DNA from: Sinorhizobium mexicanum
Lineage (GTDB): Bacteria; Pseudomonadota; Alphaproteobacteria; Rhizobiales; Rhizobiaceae
Assembly (NCBI RefSeq): GCF_013488225.1
Contig: NZ_CP041240.1
Location: 391,677-455,676 of the forward strand
Length of the DNA stretch: 64,000 nt
Direction: 5' to 3'
In this document: one piece after another, positions 1 through 9,385 of the stretch
How the letters are laid out: the number at the start of each line of letters is the position of its first letter
Position numbering within the stretch: the stretch's first letter is position 1
The notes under the pieces: generated by a model
Seen by the model: the letters and a program-made list of their open reading frames with translations, nothing else
Told to the model about the DNA's origin: nothing
The model's database searches: none
Translations under genes and position numbers: made by a program

Positions 1-888
1 CAGTAGGCGAAGCCCCAGTAACGTATCCCGGAACGTGCTCCGTGCCCAACGCAGTTGTTGGCGCAGATACGGCTTTAGTCTGTTCGGAACGACTGTAGCC
101 GCGATGGCGTCCGGCACGTACTCAGTTCGAAAGCCTGCCTTCAACATGAGAATAGTGAGATGGCGATCCTCACCGAAGTCGCTCGGCTTACCGCGAAAAT
201 ATTGCGACTCGTACTGGTCCAGCAGCATAACGAGCGCAGAGCGGCGATACATGGCACACGGGCCGCAGCAGCACATAACGGCACCGAAGCGACCCTGTGC
301 AGCACGCTCCTCGTTGCAAGCCAGCCAGTACTCCATGTCGATCAACCTGGTCAACCAACTGTCGTCTCGGTTGCTGGCCGTCAACTGCCCCATGGCCGCC
401 CCGACCGCTGGATTTTGCATCTTTGGTACAAGCTTCGAGATGACATCCGACGCGAGTATCGTGTCTGAGTCGACGTTTAACACCATATCTCCGCCTGAGC
501 GGCGTATCGCGGCGATCTGCGCCTTGCGCTTGCCAACATTCTGCGGAAGCAGAATGATATTGAACCTGGGGTCGCGCGCGTAGGTCTCATGCACAGGTCG
601 CAAGACGTCGCGATTTCCAGAACCGTCATCAACCACGTAGACCCGCAGTTGCCCCGCGTATTCCTGGTCCGCAATGGAAGCCAAGCAGTCCGAAAGCGTG
701 CCCGGATCCTCGTTGAAGCAGGGGACGATGACATCTACGCTCGGTAGTTCGTCGAAGTCGACCGGGCGCTCAGACGCCGATGAATCGTATGCCGGCACAG
801 AGTAAACGGCCTGCATGCTTTTATAGGCAGTCGAGAGCAGCGCATAAAGCGAGATGGCGACAGTGCTGGTTGTGTCAAGCAAATTCAT
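1..888 (-). CDS. nodC: NodC, N-acetylglucosaminyltransferase (partial, cut by window edge)
   Basis: NodC builds the chitin-oligosaccharide backbone of lipo-chitooligosaccharide Nod factors from UDP-GlcNAc at the inner membrane. The reading frame runs from an ATG at 888 to base 1 without a stop, giving 296 of the usual roughly 420-450 residues. A hydrophobic N-terminus is followed by the GT2 fold: VDVIVPCFNE (51-60), VVDDGS (85-90), the DSD metal site (140-142), GEDRH (239-243) and the QQLRW processivity motif (277-281). It lies 13 bp after nodB in one nodABC transcription unit. The C-terminal membrane part is outside the window. The family call is certain. Confidence 0.97.
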   Translation of the reverse strand, partial: MNLLDTTSTVAISLYALLSTAYKSMQAVYSVPAYDSSASERPVDFDELPSVDVIVPCFNEDPGTLSDCLASIADQEYAGQLRVYVVDDGSGNRDVLRPVHETYARDPRFNIILLPQNVGKRKAQIAAIRRSGGDMVLNVDSDTILASDVISKLVPKMQNPAVGAAMGQLTASNRDDSWLTRLIDMEYWLACNEERAAQGRFGAVMCCCGPCAMYRRSALVMLLDQYESQYFRGKPSDFGEDRHLTILMLKAGFRTEYVPDAIAATVVPNRLKPYLRQQLRWARSTFRDTLLGLRLL

Positions 889-901
889 GGGAGTCTCGTC
901 T

Positions 902-1561
902 TCAGTGATCTTGAGGAAGCGAGCGGAATACAAAGCCGCGGCTTTGCAAGGCTGGAATTATGCTGGATAACGCCACGATGGTCTGGTAGCGCAGACCGCG
1001 GTCAGTGCCGGGTTGCAACTCGCTGGGAGGGCATCCGTCGTGCAGGAGCACAATTGCGCCCGGCTGGACAGAGTCGAGCACTTCATCGACAATGGCGTCT
1101 ATCCCGGGACAGGACCAATCTCGCGGATCTACCGACCAGTGGACCGCGTTCAATCCAGCGTCCGCTGACGCCGTGAGCACTTCTTCGGTCCAGATCCCGT
1201 ACGGAGCGCGGATGTGCCGCACCGAGGCTCGCGGGGACGCCATGGTGATGGCTCTGTTCGCCTCGAGTATTTCACGCTGTATTTCGCCGGGTCCGCATTT
1301 GGACAGGTCCGGATGAGTCATTGTGTGGTTAGCGACTTCATGCCCTTCGGCAATCATTCGTTGGATCTGGTTGGGCTGGTCGGCCGCGTACTGGCCGATG
1401 ACGAAGAATGTCGCCGGCACCCGGTGTTCAGCCAGCACATCGAGGATTTCCGGTGTGCAAAAGGGATGAGGCCCGTCATCGAACGTCAAATAAACGCTGT
1501 GCTGACCGGCACCGTCGGTGCACACACCGCGCACTTCGGAAAAGCAATTAACGCGCGTCAT
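902..1561 (-). CDS. nodB: NodB, chitooligosaccharide N-deacetylase
   Basis: NodB removes the N-acetyl group from the non-reducing end of the NodC product so that NodA can acylate it. The 219-residue protein carries the whole carbohydrate esterase 4 set: TFDDGP (26-31, D28/D29), the zinc-binding H79-x3-H83 pair, RAPYG (118-122), a WSVDPRDW segment (142-149) and LLHDG with H174. Its ATG overlaps the nodA stop in an ATGA, implying translational coupling. Length matches the family. A fossil of a second nodB lies at about 4.9-5.1 kb. Confidence 0.97.
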   Translation of the reverse strand: MTRVNCFSEVRGVCTDGAGQHSVYLTFDDGPHPFCTPEILDVLAEHRVPATFFVIGQYAADQPNQIQRMIAEGHEVANHTMTHPDLSKCGPGEIQREILEANRAITMASPRASVRHIRAPYGIWTEEVLTASADAGLNAVHWSVDPRDWSCPGIDAIVDEVLDSVQPGAIVLLHDGCPPSELQPGTDRGLRYQTIVALSSIIPALQSRGFVFRSLPQDH

Positions 1562-2148
1562 AGCTCTGGTCCGTTCCGATCAATTGTCGTACCGGCGGGC
1601 CAGTCTGACATCGACTGTCCGACTGGCAGAACGATGACAAGTGCATCTTCGGTGCGCGTGGGCGGCTTGTCGAGGCGCGCCTCTGGTAGCGTGAAGCGCA
1701 CGTGAATCCCCGACAAAATGGTCACCAGACCGTATCGGGCGAACCGCTCTACATGCTTGCGCAACGCGTGCCTGACGGTGCCGAAAGCGAATGGAACGCC
1801 AAGCTCCTGCAGTACTGGAAGCATGACATGGATCGAATGGGAGATTCCGAGTCCCTCAAGGTCCGGACGGACCCCGTACAACCCCAGTTCAGCCACTAAT
1901 TGATCGACCTCGCCTACCTTGATGAAACGGCGCAACAAGCCCATATGGGCAGCGATACCATGAGAATCGTAGGCGATTGCACGGAGCTCGGGCCTGGCTC
2001 CGGCCCAACTTCGGCTACCCTCGAATGGTTTTGCGTTGAACGCCCCAGTAGGCCCATAGGCCTTCCGAAAGAACTCGGTGAGTTCGATATGGTCGGACAG
2101 TTGCAACTCATTTTCCCAACATAGACTCCACCGCACCTCGCAGCGCAT
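1558..2148 (-). CDS. nodA: NodA, Nod factor N-acyltransferase (copy 1)
   Basis: NodA transfers a fatty acyl chain to the free amine made by NodB; host specificity partly depends on which NodA is present. I start at the ATG at 2148, which has an AAGGAGGG ribosome site 7 bp upstream and gives the standard 196-residue protein beginning [16 protein letters not shown] longer frame to 2223 lacks such support. The end overlaps nodB by ATGA. It is first in nodABC, about 260 bp downstream of a nod box. It differs from the second complete copy at 12106-12696 in about one residue in five by eye. Confidence 0.97.
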   Translation of the reverse strand: MRCEVRWSLCWENELQLSDHIELTEFFRKAYGPTGAFNAKPFEGSRSWAGARPELRAIAYDSHGIAAHMGLLRRFIKVGEVDQLVAELGLYGVRPDLEGLGISHSIHVMLPVLQELGVPFAFGTVRHALRKHVERFARYGLVTILSGIHVRFTLPEARLDKPPTRTEDALVIVLPVGQSMSDWPAGTTIDRNGPEL

Positions 2149-2407
2149 GCAAAGCCCTCCTTGTTGTTTGCTGTTTGCTAGAGGCGCCCGATCACGCGAT
2201 CGAAGCTGTGGGCGAATGGTCAATGTCAGAGACTGCAGTCAGCGGTCCGATGACATGTAATTGGAACGTTCGAAGCCTTGGTGGCACTCCGTTCCAGAGC
2301 TGATGGGCTCTCTAACCACTCCCGGTCCCTTCCTGCGCCACTTGCAAATGTGCCGTCAATGACCTTGATTTCCGTCAAGTGATGGTCTTCTAATGCAGTA
2401 GGCCGAT

Positions 2408-2456
2408 AAATTCGTAAAATCGATTGTTTGGATAGCACACATCCACGTTATGGATG
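2408..2456 (-). promoter_or_regulatory. nod box for nodABC
   Basis: Read on the minus strand this contains both conserved nod-box halves: an ATCCATAACGTGGATG-type 5' part and ATCCAAACAATCGATTTTAC in the 3' part. NodD proteins bind nod boxes and activate transcription with plant flavonoids. It points at nodA, and its distal edge abuts the start of a nodD remnant, the classical nodD/nodA divergent layout. Confidence 0.92.
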
Positions 2457-2720
2457 AGTGAAGGGCCTTGATCTTAATCTTCCGGTCGCGCTGGACGCTC
2501 TGACGGGCAAGCTTAACCTCACCGCGGCGGCGCGCAGCATCAACCGGCGATCAGCGCGGGCGTCGCGGTTATGCACCTGTTTTCAATATGTTGACGATGC
2601 GTGCCGTCCCCAGATCGAATACCAAAGATCCTACACCGCCGCGTATAGGATCGCGCTACCAGCCGTCGTGGATATGGTAACGTTGTTCCTCTCAAGACGC
2701 CGCTCAATCCGGCGTCCAAT
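2451..2720 (+). pseudogene. nodD remnant (N-terminal and middle fragments)
   Basis: Starting near GTG 2458, the frame reads KGLDLNLPVALDAL and then LTAAARSIN, nearly identical to the start of both intact NodD proteins here. The recognition-helix segment LSQPAM is missing and the frame is lost afterwards. A later stretch, VVDMVTLFLSRR, aligns with the NodD segment [12 protein letters not shown]. Most of the ligand-binding domain is gone. It occupies the normal nodD position divergent from nodA and ends just before the second nod box, so it is a decayed nodD and not a gene. Confidence 0.85.
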
Positions 2721-2765
2721 GTTTCGAAAGATGACAATTTGCAGAACCCCAAGAATGCCTGTGCG

Positions 2766-2814
2766 CATCCAACATGTGGATGTGTGGCATCCAAACAATC
2801 GATTTTACCGATGT
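2766..2814 (+). promoter_or_regulatory. nod box for nodFE
   Basis: The plus strand carries a near-consensus nod box: CATCCAACATGTGGATG at the 5' end and ATCCAAACAATCGATTTTAC in the 3' half. The next gene in this direction is nodF, about 340 bp downstream. Spacing and orientation fit NodD-dependent expression of nodFE. Confidence 0.93.
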
Positions 2815-3157
2815 TGCGGAAAGCTGCATGGATGAAAGCGTCAATTCTCGTGCAACAACATTTGCACCGTCACGACTAATGTTAACTGCTGACACTTACG
2901 CCAGGACATGCAACCGCTAACACAAGACAACACAGTATTCAGTGAGGTGGGGCATCCCTTCATACGCCGGACCTCACGCGAGACTCTCTGTGGATTGCGT
3001 GCGTCCACCTGGCCTTGGCTGGCCACTAAAGCAAAATGAAGACTGATCAATAGTTGCTATTGAACAAGACAGAGTTGTCCGCAACGACGGCAGACATAGA
3101 GCTAGTCCGCTCAGCTTAGTTGCGGAGGAATTGAACGATTGAATTTGGGTGAGGGCA
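2815..3157. other. Untranslated leader between nod box and nodF
   Basis: About 340 bp without a recognisable gene. Only short frames occur, for example 43 codons from 2909, without family resemblance. It is probably the 5' leader of the nodFE transcript, perhaps containing eroded sequence from the rearrangement that placed a nod box here. Confidence 0.5.
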
Positions 3158-3409
3158 ATGGCCGATCAACTGGCAACCGAGATCATCGAAAAGATTAAAG
3201 CTCATGCGGAGACCGACAAGGAAGTTACTATTGACTCCGATCTCGGAGCTCTTGAAATCCATTCGCTGGAACTCACCGAAATCGTGTTCGATCTCGAGGT
3301 CGCTTACGGCATCGAGATCGAGATGAACACTTCAGAGGCTTGGAGCAACCTCAAGAACGTCGGCGACCTCATCGAGGCGACACGCGCCTTGATTGCAGCT
3401 AAGGATTAG
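3158..3409 (+). CDS. nodF: NodF, nodulation-specific acyl carrier protein
   Basis: NodF carries the growing, often polyunsaturated, acyl chain elongated by NodE for attachment to Nod factor. The 83-residue acidic protein has the phosphopantetheine attachment serine at S36 in the HSLELTEIVFDLE context, matching the DSL-type site of acyl carrier proteins. I use the ATG at 3158, with GAGGG just upstream; an in-frame GTG three codons earlier is possible. nodE follows 9 bp after its stop, and the nodFE nod box lies upstream. It is slightly shorter than the usual 92-93 residues. Confidence 0.93.
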   Translation: MADQLATEIIEKIKAHAETDKEVTIDSDLGALEIHSLELTEIVFDLEVAYGIEIEMNTSEAWSNLKNVGDLIEATRALIAAKD

Positions 3410-3418
3410 CATTTCGTC

Positions 3419-4630
3419 ATGGCCCGTTCCCGGATCGTTATAACCGGCCTCGGCGGCATCTGCGGCATGGGCGTCGGCGCGCCCTCCATCTGGGAGGCGA
3501 TGCGCGCAGGCCGATCGGCGATCGGCGAGATCACCACGACACCCTTCCATGAGTCGAGAATCCGCACAGGCGCAGAGGTCAAGCAGTTGCCCGATGTCGA
3601 GTTCGACCGCAAGCGCCTGACGACGATGGACCGCTACAGTCTGCTGGCTGTTCTCGCTGCCGGCGAGGCACTGCGGCAATCCGGGCTCATCGTGGACAAA
3701 ACCAACACCGATCGCATCGGCGCGGTTGTCGGCACTGCCATCTTCGGTGCGGAGACGCTGGAAGAGAACTATCGCGGGCTGTTCGTCGACGGGAAATCAC
3801 GCACCAATGTCTTCGCGGTGCCTCGCGCCATGCCAGGCGCGCCGGCCAGCCAAGTCAGCATGGTCTACGGTCTGCGCGGGCCGGTATTCGGCGTCACCTC
3901 GGCCTGCTCGTCGTCAAACCACGCTTTCATATCAGCGATCGACCAACTAAGGCTCGGCAGGGCTGACGTCATGCTGGCTGGCGGCACCGATGCACCGCTC
4001 GCCTGGGGCGTGTTGAAGGCTTGGGAAGCGCTGCGCGCTGTCGCCCGCGATACCTGCCGACCGTTCTCGGCCGACCGTAACGGCCTGGTACTCGGCGAAG
4101 GTGCGGGCGTGGCTGTCCTCGAGACCTATGAGCACGCCGTGGCGCGCGGCGCTCCGATCCTCGCCGAGCTTGCCGGCACTGGGATGTCCGCAGACGCGTC
4201 CGATGTCGTCGCTCCAACCGTCGAAGGCCCGGTCGCCGCAATAAAGGCCTGCCTTGCCGATGCCGGGCTCCTTCCTGAGGACATTGACTATGTCAACGCG
4301 CACGGCACAGGCACCAAATATAACGACCGGCTCGAGACACAGGCAATCCGCCGCGTCTTCGGCAAGCACGCCGATGCCCTGTCGGTGTCCTCGACCAAGT
4401 CGATGCATGCCCACTGCATGGGGGCGTCCGGCGCCCTCGAGCTGATTGCCTGTGTGATGGCGCTCCGCGACGGGATCATTCCGCCGACTGCGAATTATCG
4501 AGAGAAGGATCCAGACTGCGATCTCGACGTGACGCCCAACATCGCCCGGCAGCGCAAGGTGCGGGCAGCGATCAGCAATGCCTTCGCCTTCGGCGGCACC
4601 AACGCCGTGGTGGCGATTACGGCAGCCTGA
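3419..4630 (+). CDS. nodE: NodE, beta-ketoacyl synthase
   Basis: NodE condenses acyl units on NodF to make host-specific fatty acyl chains for Nod factor. The 403-residue protein has a complete KAS-II type active site: catalytic Cys163 in [10 protein letters not shown], His295 in NAHGTGT and His332 in the [12 protein letters not shown] segment. Length matches the family. It is 9 bp downstream of nodF and must be co-transcribed with it. No further plus-strand nod gene follows before the nodAB fossil. Confidence 0.95.
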   Translation: MARSRIVITGLGGICGMGVGAPSIWEAMRAGRSAIGEITTTPFHESRIRTGAEVKQLPDVEFDRKRLTTMDRYSLLAVLAAGEALRQSGLIVDKTNTDRIGAVVGTAIFGAETLEENYRGLFVDGKSRTNVFAVPRAMPGAPASQVSMVYGLRGPVFGVTSACSSSNHAFISAIDQLRLGRADVMLAGGTDAPLAWGVLKAWEALRAVARDTCRPFSADRNGLVLGEGAGVAVLETYEHAVARGAPILAELAGTGMSADASDVVAPTVEGPVAAIKACLADAGLLPEDIDYVNAHGTGTKYNDRLETQAIRRVFGKHADALSVSSTKSMHAHCMGASGALELIACVMALRDGIIPPTANYREKDPDCDLDVTPNIARQRKVRAAISNAFAFGGTNAVVAITAA

Positions 4631-4930
4631 CGGCTCCGGCGAAATAGGCGAACTGAAGCCAGAGGACATTCTGTCGCAAAATGCGAGTGCACCCCGAGAG
4701 AGTTAATTTCTGAGCTCACGCAGGCCCCGGCCCGACAGGAAGAAAGGCACAGCGATCGTCGCGAGCGCAATCATGACATAGGCGCCACGCAACCGACGCT
4801 CCGCGTCCCCGATAACAGAATTCCCAATAGCCGAAGCGTGATTGCTCGAGCTGCGTATCAGGCGGCCTGATCAACGCCAAGAAAACCGAAAGGCACGAAA
4901 ATCTGTTTGAAAGTCGCGGGTATAGACGAC
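4631..4930. other. Intergenic region with possible transporter-tail remnant
   Basis: No intact gene. On the minus strand, from about 4830 to a stop at 4705-4703, one open stretch reads like the last transmembrane helix and tail of a transporter (MIALATIAVPFFLSGRG, ending ELRN). It has no start and no upstream gene body, so it could be a fossil of a major-facilitator-type permease. The assignment is weak. Confidence 0.3.
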
Positions 4931-5530
4931 TTAATGAATTTCACGCTTTAACTGATCAGAGCTCGGCCAAATGGGTATCAGCGGTAAGCCCGCAACAAGC
5001 ATGCGAAATTCATGCCTCCATCCATTCGCTGGATTCGGCTGGTCGGCCGCATACTCGGCGATTATGAAGAATGTCTCCCGCAGCCTATGACAAGTGCATC
5101 TTCGGTGCGTGGGCGGTTTGTCGAGACGCGCGTCTGGCAGCGTGGACCCTACGCGAAGCCCCGACAAAACCGTCACTGGACTATGTCGGCCGAACCTCTC
5201 AAGATGCCGCTGCAGCGCGTGCCTGACGTGCCGAAAGCGAACGGAACGTCAAGCTCCTGCAGTGTTGGAAGCATGACCCCGATTGAGTGACTGATTCCGG
5301 GTCTTTCGAGATCCGGACGCACCCCATACAAGCCGAGTTCAGCCACCAACAGGTCAACCGCGCCAACCTTGTTGAAACGGCGCAACAGGCGCAAATGAGC
5401 CGCTACACCGCCCGAGTCATAGGCGTTTGCGCGAAGCTCAGGCCTCGCTCCGCCCAACTTCGACTACTTTCCGCTAAACTCCCCGGTCGGCCCATATGTC
5501 TTGAAGCAGGCTGCGCTATGGAGAGCCACG
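4931..5530 (-). pseudogene. Fused, decayed nodA-nodB copy
   Basis: On the minus strand the NodA sequence is recognisable from CFKTYGPTGEF through [16 protein letters not shown] and [14 protein letters not shown] to [19 protein letters not shown] stop interrupts it at 5466-5464, a frame change follows FGT, and the tail resumes as [22 protein letters not shown]. It then jumps into NodB (TFFIIAEYAADQPNP, ending QLKREIH), so the end of nodA and the start of nodB, with its TFDDGP motif, are deleted. No functional enzyme can be made. It lies downstream of a well-kept nod box. Confidence 0.9.
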
Positions 5531-5713
5531 CTCGATTGGTACAAGTCGGACCCGGTCGCGAGCATTGCGACGCTAGCCAGTTGAGTTCGCATGGACCATG
5601 TTCCAGAGCTGATGGCTATCGAACCACCTTCAGTGTCTTCCTGCGCCACTCGCAATTTGCCGTCGATGCCCTTGATTTCTATCGATTGATATCCTTCTAA
5701 TGCAGAAAGCCGA

Positions 5714-5763
5714 TAAATCGGCAAAATCGATTGTTTGGATGGCGCGCATTCACGCCATAGATA
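5714..5763 (-). promoter_or_regulatory. nod box in front of the decayed nodAB
   Basis: The minus strand reads ATCTATGGCGTGAATG followed by ATCCAAACAATCGATTTTGC, a nod box with few departures from consensus. It lies immediately upstream of the divergent nodD at 5773. Downstream on its own strand there is only the nodAB fossil. It may still bind NodD and influence the adjacent nodD. Confidence 0.88.
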
Positions 5764-5772
5764 GATGAAGAC

Positions 5773-6699
5773 ATGCGGTTCAAGGGCCTTGATCTAAATC
5801 TTCTTGTCGCGCTCGACGCTCTAATGGCCGAGCGGAACCTCACGGCAGCCGCACGCAGCATCAACCTGAGCCAACCAGCGATGAGCGCGGCCGTCGCCCG
5901 ATTGCGCACCTATTTCGACGATGAGCTCTTTACGATGAATGGCCGCGAACTGATCCCAACACCGCGTGCTGAAGGGCTCGCCTCCGCGGTGCGCGAGACC
6001 CTGCTGCGCGTTCAGCTTTCGATCATTTCCTGGGATCCGTTTAACCCGGCCCAATCGGATCGTCGCTTCAGGATCATCCTTTCCGATTACGTCACACTCG
6101 TCTTTTTTGAAAGGATCGTGGAGCGTGCGGCGCGGGAAGCTCCCGCCGTCAGTTTCGAATTTCTGCCTCTTGCCGACGACTATGCGGACCTTCTCCGGCG
6201 CGGCGACATCGATCTTCTGATTCTGCCGGAAATGTTCATGTCAAACGCTCATCCTCAAGCGAAACTGTTCGACGAGGTACACGTATGTGTCGGCTGCCAC
6301 TCGAACGAGCAGCTGTCAGAGCCACTTACATTCGAGAGATACATGTCGATGGGGCACGTTGCCGTCAAGTTCGGGAATACCCGACAACCCACCATCGAAG
6401 GGTGGTATTTGCGCGAGCATGGTCTCAAGAGACGTGTCGAGGTTGTCGTACAGGGCTTCAGCATGATTCCGCCCATGCTGGTGGGGACCAACCGTATAGG
6501 GACCATGCCCTTGCGGCTGGCGCAGCATTTCGCAAAAACAATGCCGCTGCGAATCGTCGAGCTCCCGCTGCCACTTCCCACGTTCACAGAGGCTGTCCAA
6601 TGGCCTGCCCTTCACAATAGTGATCCGGCAAGCCTTTGGATGCGTGAGCTGTTAGTACAGGAGGCGTCCCGTATGGGTTTACCCCATGAGTTCGCGTGA
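5773..6699 (+). CDS. nodD: NodD, LysR-family activator of nod genes (copy A)
   Basis: NodD binds nod boxes and activates nod operons when host flavonoids are present. The 308-residue length is typical. Residues 1-60 form the winged helix-turn-helix ([20 protein letters not shown]), followed by the LysR co-inducer domain with the NodD-typical segments [26 protein letters not shown] and [16 protein letters not shown]. The start is the ATG at 5773 with the [12 protein letters not shown]-terminus shared with copy B. It is divergent from the nod box at 5714-5763. No inactivating change is visible. Confidence 0.96.
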   Translation: MRFKGLDLNLLVALDALMAERNLTAAARSINLSQPAMSAAVARLRTYFDDELFTMNGRELIPTPRAEGLASAVRETLLRVQLSIISWDPFNPAQSDRRFRIILSDYVTLVFFERIVERAAREAPAVSFEFLPLADDYADLLRRGDIDLLILPEMFMSNAHPQAKLFDEVHVCVGCHSNEQLSEPLTFERYMSMGHVAVKFGNTRQPTIEGWYLREHGLKRRVEVVVQGFSMIPPMLVGTNRIGTMPLRLAQHFAKTMPLRIVELPLPLPTFTEAVQWPALHNSDPASLWMRELLVQEASRMGLPHEFA

Positions 6700-6752
6700 C
6701 GCTATACGGCATTCTCGAATAGTCGGAGCTTGGAAGTTGGCGGATTTCGTCG

Positions 6753-7781
6753 TTAGCCGACTGGATCCATCATTTCGGATCGAATGGTTGTTGCGGTGTA
6801 GAGCGAAGCCTCTAATGGCAAATTTCCAAATGCGAGTTGACACAGAAGATAGTTGGCGCCTGCCGCTTCGAGCTGACCAAGAAGAGCTTGTCGCACAGAA
6901 GTCGCCGTTCCCGCTACACACAATTCACTTTCAATCGCTGCATCGAAGGTCAAGGGCAGGTTTGGTGGTGTCGGGATTTCATTGAGGTCGTAGAGGAATT
7001 TGAAGCTCTTGAGCCATCGTTCGTAAGCAGGCATCGCGAGCGAACGCGCTTCTTTCTCAGAGCGTCCAACGACGACCATGCGGAGCAAACCGAGAAACGG
7101 CGCATGATCGTCTGCGTCGATGTTCCGCTCTCGATGGGCTCGGTAGGCGTCAGTTATCTTGCGGACTGTCCAGGACGGCCCAACGCACGCAATATTTGCG
7201 CCATTCGCAGCCGCCCAGCTTGCGGACTCGGGTCGATTGCTAGCGATCCATGTCGGCGGATGCGGACGCTGATGAGGCCTGAGCGTCAACGGAACGCTGT
7301 TCAGCTCAAAATACTGACCTTGATAGGATAGCGTTCCGCCTCTCATCGCATTCATAAGTATTTTGCTGGCTTCCGCATAGCGTTCCGGTGCCGCGTCGGC
7401 ACCAATTCCGAAGTAACCCAATTCGATCGGGAGGGAGCCGCGCCCGAGACCCAGCTCGAGCCTGCCGCCGCTCAATTGGTCCAACATGCAGATCTCTTCA
7501 AACGCGCGCAGCGGATGGCAAAGACTAAGCAGCATTACGAGCGGGCCGACACGAAGATTGTGCGTTCGCTGTGCAACGCTCGACAGGAACAGATTTGGCG
7601 CCGGGCTTCTCCCATGAGGGGTAAAATGGTGCTCTGCGAGATGATACGCATAGAAACCGAGGCGATCACACGTCTCAGCTAACGTCAGGCGATCCGCGTA
7701 TTGTCGGGCGATATCGCTGCCATTTTCGTCCAGGTGATCGAAGATGCCGATGGCGAGTTTTGAAGAAGAGGCGTTTTTCAT
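6753..7781 (-). CDS. Luciferase-like (LLM class) flavin-dependent monooxygenase
   Basis: This 342-residue protein belongs to the bacterial-luciferase fold of FMN-dependent monooxygenases. Family segments include LAIGIFDHLDE near the start, the AEHHFTPHG loop (about 50-57), VGPLVMLLSLCHPLRAFEEICMLD in pieces, and GRLELGLGRGSLPIELGYFG. A GGAG site lies 8 bp before the ATG at 7781. It is about 260 bp downstream of a HisC-like aminotransferase on the same strand. That pairing resembles y4wE-y4wF of strain NGR234, which I recall as linked to flavonoid-inducible indole-acetic-acid synthesis. The substrate cannot be read from sequence. Confidence 0.85.
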   Translation of the reverse strand: MKNASSSKLAIGIFDHLDENGSDIARQYADRLTLAETCDRLGFYAYHLAEHHFTPHGRSPAPNLFLSSVAQRTHNLRVGPLVMLLSLCHPLRAFEEICMLDQLSGGRLELGLGRGSLPIELGYFGIGADAAPERYAEASKILMNAMRGGTLSYQGQYFELNSVPLTLRPHQRPHPPTWIASNRPESASWAAANGANIACVGPSWTVRKITDAYRAHRERNIDADDHAPFLGLLRMVVVGRSEKEARSLAMPAYERWLKSFKFLYDLNEIPTPPNLPLTFDAAIESELCVAGTATSVRQALLGQLEAAGANYLLCQLAFGNLPLEASLYTATTIRSEMMDPVG

Positions 7782-8040
7782 TCAATTATCTCCAACTCTG
7801 GCGCAGAAGTTTCGGCCGCTACCCCGAGCGACCACTGGCATTGATGTCGTTCTGGTTCGAGAATGGTCTTGTTCCTCAAGTAGATATTGTCCCTCTAAGT
7901 GCGCCGGCGGCAGCGCGGTCTAGAAGCGGTCGCCGTCAACTCGTACCGCTTATACCGGCGGGAGTTTTCCTGAGCGGCTCCAGCGACAGGTGACGCCCGT
8001 TCTTCGTTCGCAGCTTTACAAAGCGGGGATGTGGGCTTGC

Positions 8041-9138
8041 CTAAGTTTGAAGATCATAGTCAGAAATGTCGCTGACGGCTGCGAGAAATGCATCCATTTG
8101 GGGTCTTGTACCGATGCTCACGCGGATGCAGTTTTCCAGACCATCTTCAGGGAAGGCGGCAACGAGTATCTTTCGCCTTTTCAGGGATACTTGCCACCAA
8201 GTTCCGTCTTTTCCCGAAGGCACTTGGGCCAGCAAGAAATTGGCGTGGGAGGTTGTTACAGAGAAACCAAGTTGCGACAGGGCGACGCTTACTCTCTGCC
8301 TTTCACTTTTGATATGTCTGTGGTTTTCTTCATAGGCGACACGATGGGAAAGGATGCTGATGCCAACCGCGTGGCCGATCACGTTCATGTTGAAGACGTT
8401 CTGAAGATTGCGCAGCCTTCCAATAATCTCGGGATGACCAAAACCGAAACCAACGCGAATGCCGGCGGCGGCATAGCTTTTCGAGAACGTTCTCAAGACC
8501 AGAAGGTTCGAATAGCGATCGACAAGGCGTAGCGCATTATCCGGTGCAAAGTCGACGTAAGCCTCATCCAGGACGATCAACCGGTTCGATTGTGCTACGA
8601 GGCCTTCGATATCGGCCACCGGAACAAACGTTCCGGTGGGGTTGTTCGGATTGGCTACTAGAATGAACTTCGCATCTTTGGCGGGGCCGAAAAGCAATTG
8701 CTTTGTCGGCAGCGGATAAGCTTCGCTCAACGGGACCTCAAGAAATTGAGCACCCTGCAACGTGGCGAGTTTGCGGTTAAACGAAAAACCTGGCGAAACC
8801 ATCGCCACGGCGTCGCCCGGACTAAGGAAAGCCTTATAGATGAGCCCTAGCAGTTCAGACGATCCGTTGCCGGCAATCACCTGATCCCTGCAGAGGCCAT
8901 AAGCTTTGGCGGCTGCTTCCCTCAAGCTGATGTTATCATCCTGCGGGTAGAGATACTGGCGTTCGAGCGCCGCAACGGCGCTTTGCATCACGGGTGGCGG
9001 CAGCGCAAATGGATTCTCATTCCTGTCGAGTTTGACACAACGAGCATCAGGCACCGGCCAAGTGGATGGCAGAGCATTTAGCTCACTCGCCTGCTGCGAA
9101 AGAGATGAAAGCACGCTCTGCAATTTTGCGTCAGGCAT
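8041..9138 (-). CDS. HisC-like PLP-dependent aminotransferase
   Basis: A 365-residue class I/II aminotransferase of the histidinol-phosphate aminotransferase family. Visible features are the N-terminal LDRNENPF segment (37-44), GNGSSELL (90-97), PNNPTG (164-169), DEAYVDFAP (191-199) and the PLP-binding lysine K220 in RTFSKSYAAAGIRVGFG. It lies next to a monooxygenase on a symbiotic plasmid, away from any other his gene. It is therefore more likely a specialised aromatic or imidazole aminotransferase, for example y4wE-like, than the housekeeping HisC; this is inference. No nod box is visible upstream. Confidence 0.88.
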   Translation of the reverse strand: MPDAKLQSVLSSLSQQASELNALPSTWPVPDARCVKLDRNENPFALPPPVMQSAVAALERQYLYPQDDNISLREAAAKAYGLCRDQVIAGNGSSELLGLIYKAFLSPGDAVAMVSPGFSFNRKLATLQGAQFLEVPLSEAYPLPTKQLLFGPAKDAKFILVANPNNPTGTFVPVADIEGLVAQSNRLIVLDEAYVDFAPDNALRLVDRYSNLLVLRTFSKSYAAAGIRVGFGFGHPEIIGRLRNLQNVFNMNVIGHAVGISILSHRVAYEENHRHIKSERQRVSVALSQLGFSVTTSHANFLLAQVPSGKDGTWWQVSLKRRKILVAAFPEDGLENCIRVSIGTRPQMDAFLAAVSDISDYDLQT

Positions 9139-9329
9139 ATATTTCTCCGTTTCAGTCTACCCGTGCGAAGCACCGCCGGTAGTTGAGTGTTAAGCGGAGG
9201 GAGTGACGCCTAACTTGGGCGTTCCTCTCTGAAGCGCGGCCGAATCTTCTCCGTCAGAGCGCCGCGTCGTAGAAGCACGCTCACGAGATCAGCCTGAAGG
9301 AGTATGGTCAACGAATTCTCTGAAACAAT

Positions 9330-9364
9330 GATAGGATTCTATCTTTAATCTATCATGATGATAG
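9330..9364. promoter_or_regulatory. Operator-like palindrome pair upstream of the aminotransferase
   Basis: Two dyads lie close together in an AT-rich stretch: GATAGGATTCTATC (9330-9343) and the perfect CTATCATGATGATAG (9350-9364). In addition ATTCTATC and GATAGAAT form inverted arms across the pair. They sit between the lacI-type gene end and the aminotransferase start at 9138, so they could be that regulator's operator or another regulator's site. Confidence 0.5.
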
Positions 9365-9385
9365 AATTCTCAGCGCTCGCGGATC

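Noticed and set aside
2149..2223. Longer NodA start at 2223
   Set aside because: All NodA proteins I recall start at the MR-type N-terminus, and the AAGGAGGG site is placed for ATG 2148.
9139..9385. A nod box upstream of the HisC-like gene, expected by analogy with y4wEFG
   Set aside because: No ATCNAAACAATCRATTTT-like sequence is present on either strand; only the palindrome cluster was found.
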